NCBI GenBank assembly: GCA_013331375.1
Contig: DUGO01000150.1
Span: 1,205-9,869 of the forward strand
Source: Candidatus Methanoperedentaceae archaeon
GTDB taxonomy: Archaea; Halobacteriota; Methanosarcinia; Methanosarcinales; Methanoperedenaceae
Direction: 5' to 3'
Length of the DNA: 8,665 bases
The position numbers were made by a program, and so were the translations under genes. Below, piece by piece: positions 6,885 through 8,665 of this stretch. Positions within the stretch are counted from its first letter, which is position 1, and each line of letters opens with the position of its first letter. The notes beneath the pieces are model-generated. The model saw only the letters and a program-made list of their open reading frames with translations. It was not told the DNA's origin and ran no database searches.

Positions 6885-7774
6885 AGTCTCATCATCGTTA
6901 TGGCGTCCACGGGGCACTCATTCGCGCAGATGCCGCAGCCCTTGCAGTAGCCATAATCAGTCCTCAGGTCTTTCCCGTTATCTATCCTGATGATGCAGCC
7001 CTCAGGGCAGTCGAACCAGCAGGCAAGGCACATGGTGCACCTGTTGCGGTCTCTCACAGGTCTGAAGGTAGCCCATTCCCCTGTCTTGTTCTCAATAAAG
7101 CTGCCAGGACCGATAAGTCCTGCATCCGTGGTTCTTGCACCAAGTACGCCGCCCACGGGCAGCTCCCGGTATTCGGGCAGCCACTGCTTCCTTATGGCGT
7201 GCTCTTTCCCGCCGCTGCTCATGCCGGTTTCGGTCCTATCGTACGCCATCCGCGCAGCACCTGCGTTCTTCCTGCCTGCGACCTCTCCCAGCTTTTCCCC
7301 GAAGCGGCTCATTATCGCTTTCTCGACTGAGTCGATGCCCACGATGCCTGTTGCTCTTGAAAAAGCCCCGAGGATGGCTGTATTCGTAATTGGGGCTTTC
7401 AGCAACTCAAGGGCGATGGAGGTTGCCTCAACGGCAGCGGTACGTATCTTCCTGCCGAGCTCGATTTCTTCCGGCTTTTTCGTGCTGTTGATGACCGCGA
7501 TGCCGTTCTCCTTTATGCCATGTGTGATATCAACGGTATCAAGCAGGGTATCATCAAGCACAACCACGCAGTCAGGTGTGTATACCTGCGTCCTGCTGTA
7601 TATTTTCTGGTCGTGTATCCTCGTGAATGCGAGCACGGGCGCACCTCGGCGCTCTGCACCGAAGAAAGGGAATGCAATAGCATATTTGTCTTCTATCACC
7701 GCAGCCTCTGCAAGCGCCTGCGCAGCCATTACCGCGCCCTGCCCGCCCCTCCCGTGGAAGCGAACCTCGTACAT
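6881..7774 (-). CDS. porGD: Pyruvate:ferredoxin oxidoreductase gamma-delta fusion (PorG-PorD)
   Basis: A 297-residue protein joining two subunits that are separate in many archaea. Residues 1 to about 182 are Por[20 protein letters not shown] at the start, then [18 protein letters not shown]. After a linker near 183-200 comes PorD, with [18 protein letters not shown] and two ferredoxin motifs: [12 protein letters not shown] (C246, C249, C252, C256) and [12 protein letters not shown] (C277, C280, C283, C287). These should hold two [4Fe-4S] clusters that carry electrons from the ThDP site to ferredoxin. No stop or frameshift separates the halves. I chose ATG 7774 because family members begin at this motif; GTG at 7783 would add three residues and overlap the preceding gene by 8 bp. 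With the ATG, only one base separates it from the DUF2180-like stop. Confidence 0.93.
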   Translation of the reverse strand: MYEVRFHGRGGQGAVMAAQALAEAAVIEDKYAIAFPFFGAERRGAPVLAFTRIHDQKIYSRTQVYTPDCVVVLDDTLLDTVDITHGIKENGIAVINSTKKPEEIELGRKIRTAAVEATSIALELLKAPITNTAILGAFSRATGIVGIDSVEKAIMSRFGEKLGEVAGRKNAGAARMAYDRTETGMSSGGKEHAIRKQWLPEYRELPVGGVLGARTTDAGLIGPGSFIENKTGEWATFRPVRDRNRCTMCLACWFDCPEGCIIRIDNGKDLRTDYGYCKGCGICANECPVDAITMMRL

Positions 7775-7775
7775 C

Positions 7776-7997
7776 TCACTCACATGCGCCAGGCAGCAGG
7801 ATATCCTTGCAGTACTCGCAGAGTATCCTCGGGAGTCCCTTCTTGAGTATCCTCACAGGGACAGGATAACCCCCTTCCCATATGGGCAGATCTACCCGGT
7901 TCGCATGCTCAATACAGAGCCCCATGCCGCACACGATACAGGCTGCAACAGCCTCGGTGTCCTTTCCTTCCTCAGCGCATTCATAACATTTCAGCAT
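7776..7997 (-). CDS. DUF2180-like small zinc-binding protein (copy 1)
   Basis: A 73-residue protein with cysteine/histidine pairs C4/C7, C20/C23, C28/H31 and C60/C63, and the motif IWEGGYPV (39-46). This gives eight possible ligands, enough for two metal ions, perhaps in a cross-brace fold such as a B-box or RING-like finger. It looks like the archaeal DUF2180 family, whose function is unknown. It is clearly a paralog of the next gene upstream (8007-8219), sharing CIVCGMGLC and the WEGGYPV block. The ATG at 7997 follows GAGGTGAG (8008-8001), a very good archaeal ribosome site that overlaps the stop of the other copy. It immediately precedes porGD, so a role connected to POR or McrC is possible but unproven. 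No nucleic-acid-binding basic patch stands out. Confidence 0.85.
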   Translation of the reverse strand: MLKCYECAEEGKDTEAVAACIVCGMGLCIEHANRVDLPIWEGGYPVPVRILKKGLPRILCEYCKDILLPGACE

Positions 7998-8006
7998 AGT
8001 CTCACC

Positions 8007-8219
8007 TCACAGGTTCTCCTTCAGCGCTTCATGGCAGGGCTGGCACACAATCCTCTTTATCCTGTCTATGTCGGGTTTCAGCCTCACAGGATAGCCCCCC
8101 TCCCAGATAGGCACTTCTTCACGAATCGAATGGTCCTTGCACAATCCCATACCGCATACGATGCAGATAGCAACTGCATCCGTATCTTTCCCCATTTTCG
8201 CGCACATATAGCATTTCAT
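8007..8219 (-). CDS. DUF2180-like small zinc-binding protein (copy 2)
   Basis: A 70-residue paralog of the neighbouring gene. Ligand pairs are C3/C6, C19/C22, C27/H30 and C59/C62, with PIWEGGYPV at 37-45. The first 45 residues match the other copy closely, while residues 46-58 and the C-terminal tail have diverged, suggesting an old tandem duplication with each copy keeping all ligands. The ATG overlaps the stop of the mcrC-like gene as ATGA (8216-8219), and GAGGTAAC lies inside the end of that gene as ribosome site. Tight coupling to mcrC suggests a matched amount of both proteins. Function unknown; the family assignment to DUF2180 is from memory of its motif pattern. Confidence 0.85.
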   Translation of the reverse strand: MKCYMCAKMGKDTDAVAICIVCGMGLCKDHSIREEVPIWEGGYPVRLKPDIDRIKRIVCQPCHEALKENL

Positions 8220-8665
8220 AAAGTTACCTCGGTCTCTCCCACATAACCGCGAATGTGTTTTACAAGCTCGTTGAGCTTAGGTCTTGAAACTGTCTCACCT
8301 CTTGTTATTTCGCTTACGATGGCGACCACAGTGCCTTCGGTTTTCATGTTCTCGGGTCTTGGTTTGACTACGCTTGTCCGGATGCCAGCCTTTGCAAAGT
8401 CTTCGAAATCTATCGGGTACTGGCAGGCGACCACTGCAGGTATGTTCACGTACTGCAGGATTTTCCTTGTCTTTGAGATCACATGCGAGTTCACGTTGCC
8501 AAGATGGATAAGCACCAGCCTGTGCCTGGCTATCTGCTCAATTTCTTTGGATGTGAGCCCGAACTTCGGACCGTAGCCGCTCGCCTTCACCGATGTCCCG
8601 ACGTCCTCGACCGGTATTCCAGCGCCCGCCTCGAGCACGAGCACGCTTACCTGTATGCCTTCCCT
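8216..8665 (-). CDS. mcrC: McrC-like protein (methyl-coenzyme M reductase operon protein C), 5' partial
   Basis: The visible 149 residues are the C-terminal part; the frame stays open to the window edge with REGIQVSVLVLEAGAGIP, so the true start is outside. McrC is about 200 residues, so roughly 50 are missing. Matching segments are LVLEAGAGIP, FGLTSKEIEQIARH, LVLIHLGNVNSHVISK, YPIDFEDFAKAGI and a C-terminal TEGTVVAIVSEITRGET block. McrC lies in the mcr operon of many methanogens and is reported as part of the ATP-dependent complex that reduces the nickel of MCR coenzyme F430 to its active state. Here the next gene is a DUF2180-like gene, not mcrG, so this copy is outside the canonical mcrBDCGA order; it may be the sole McrC or a paralog. 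An internal GTG at 8644 is not the real start, because homology continues upstream of it. Confidence 0.78.
   Translation of the reverse strand, partial: REGIQVSVLVLEAGAGIPVEDVGTSVKASGYGPKFGLTSKEIEQIARHRLVLIHLGNVNSHVISKTRKILQYVNIPAVVACQYPIDFEDFAKAGIRTSVVKPRPENMKTEGTVVAIVSEITRGETVSRPKLNELVKHIRGYVGETEVTL

Noticed and set aside
6885..6917. N-terminal extension of PorA by 11 residues
   Set aside because: It overlaps the conserved ferredoxin end of porGD; PorA homologs begin near the [10 protein letters not shown] start.
6990..8246. A 418-codon plus-strand open frame running antisense to porGD, both DUF2180-like genes and the end of mcrC
   Set aside because: It lies opposite four well-supported genes, its product is a low-complexity Ser/Pro/Ala-rich string without recognisable domains, and it has no promoter or ribosome site. 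It comes from codon bias on the other strand.

Overview
The window looks archaeal, most likely from a methanogenic or anaerobic methane/alkane-oxidizing euryarchaeon. The marker is the partial gene at the right edge, which resembles McrC, a protein of the methyl-coenzyme M reductase (MCR) system. Supporting this are a four-domain archaeal-type pyruvate:ferredoxin oxidoreductase, an Elp3 with the archaeal CPHGKC radical-SAM signature, archaeal small-protein families (DUF2180-like, DUF22-like), TATA-type promoter elements, and GGTG-type Shine-Dalgarno sites. By eye the coding DNA is moderately GC-rich and the intergenic DNA is AT-rich. I cannot name a genus. No rRNA, tRNA, CRISPR, IS or prophage signal was seen.

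Layout. (1) Positions 1-524, minus strand: a DUF22-like gene translationally coupled to a small zinc-finger gene that runs off the left edge. (2) Positions 525-670: an AT-rich divergent promoter region with a clear TATA box for the DUF22-like gene and three TCATGA-type repeats. (3) Positions 671-2284, plus strand: elp3 (tRNA wobble-uridine modification), whose 3' end overlaps the convergent nif3-like gene by 14 bp. (4) Positions 2271-2996, minus strand: the Nif3-family protein, probably with its own promoter. (5) Positions 3055-8665, minus strand: one compact operon, in transcription order mcrC-like (5' end outside the window), two tandem DUF2180-like zinc proteins, porGD (fused gamma-delta), porA, porB, glutaredoxin, ferredoxin:disulfide reductase-rubredoxin fusion, and membrane-anchored alpha/beta hydrolase. 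Five of the junctions are ATGA overlaps of 4 bp.

How the genes may work together. The large operon joins a generator of low-potential ferredoxin (POR) to a ferredoxin-driven disulfide reductase with a rubredoxin domain, a CxxC glutaredoxin-like carrier, two metal-binding small proteins and an McrC-like protein. McrC is known as part of the complex that reductively activates MCR. I infer, without proof, that the operon makes a ferredoxin-to-thiol electron path connected to MCR activation, repair or redox sensing. This is the most interesting item in the window. All twelve complete genes end in TGA.
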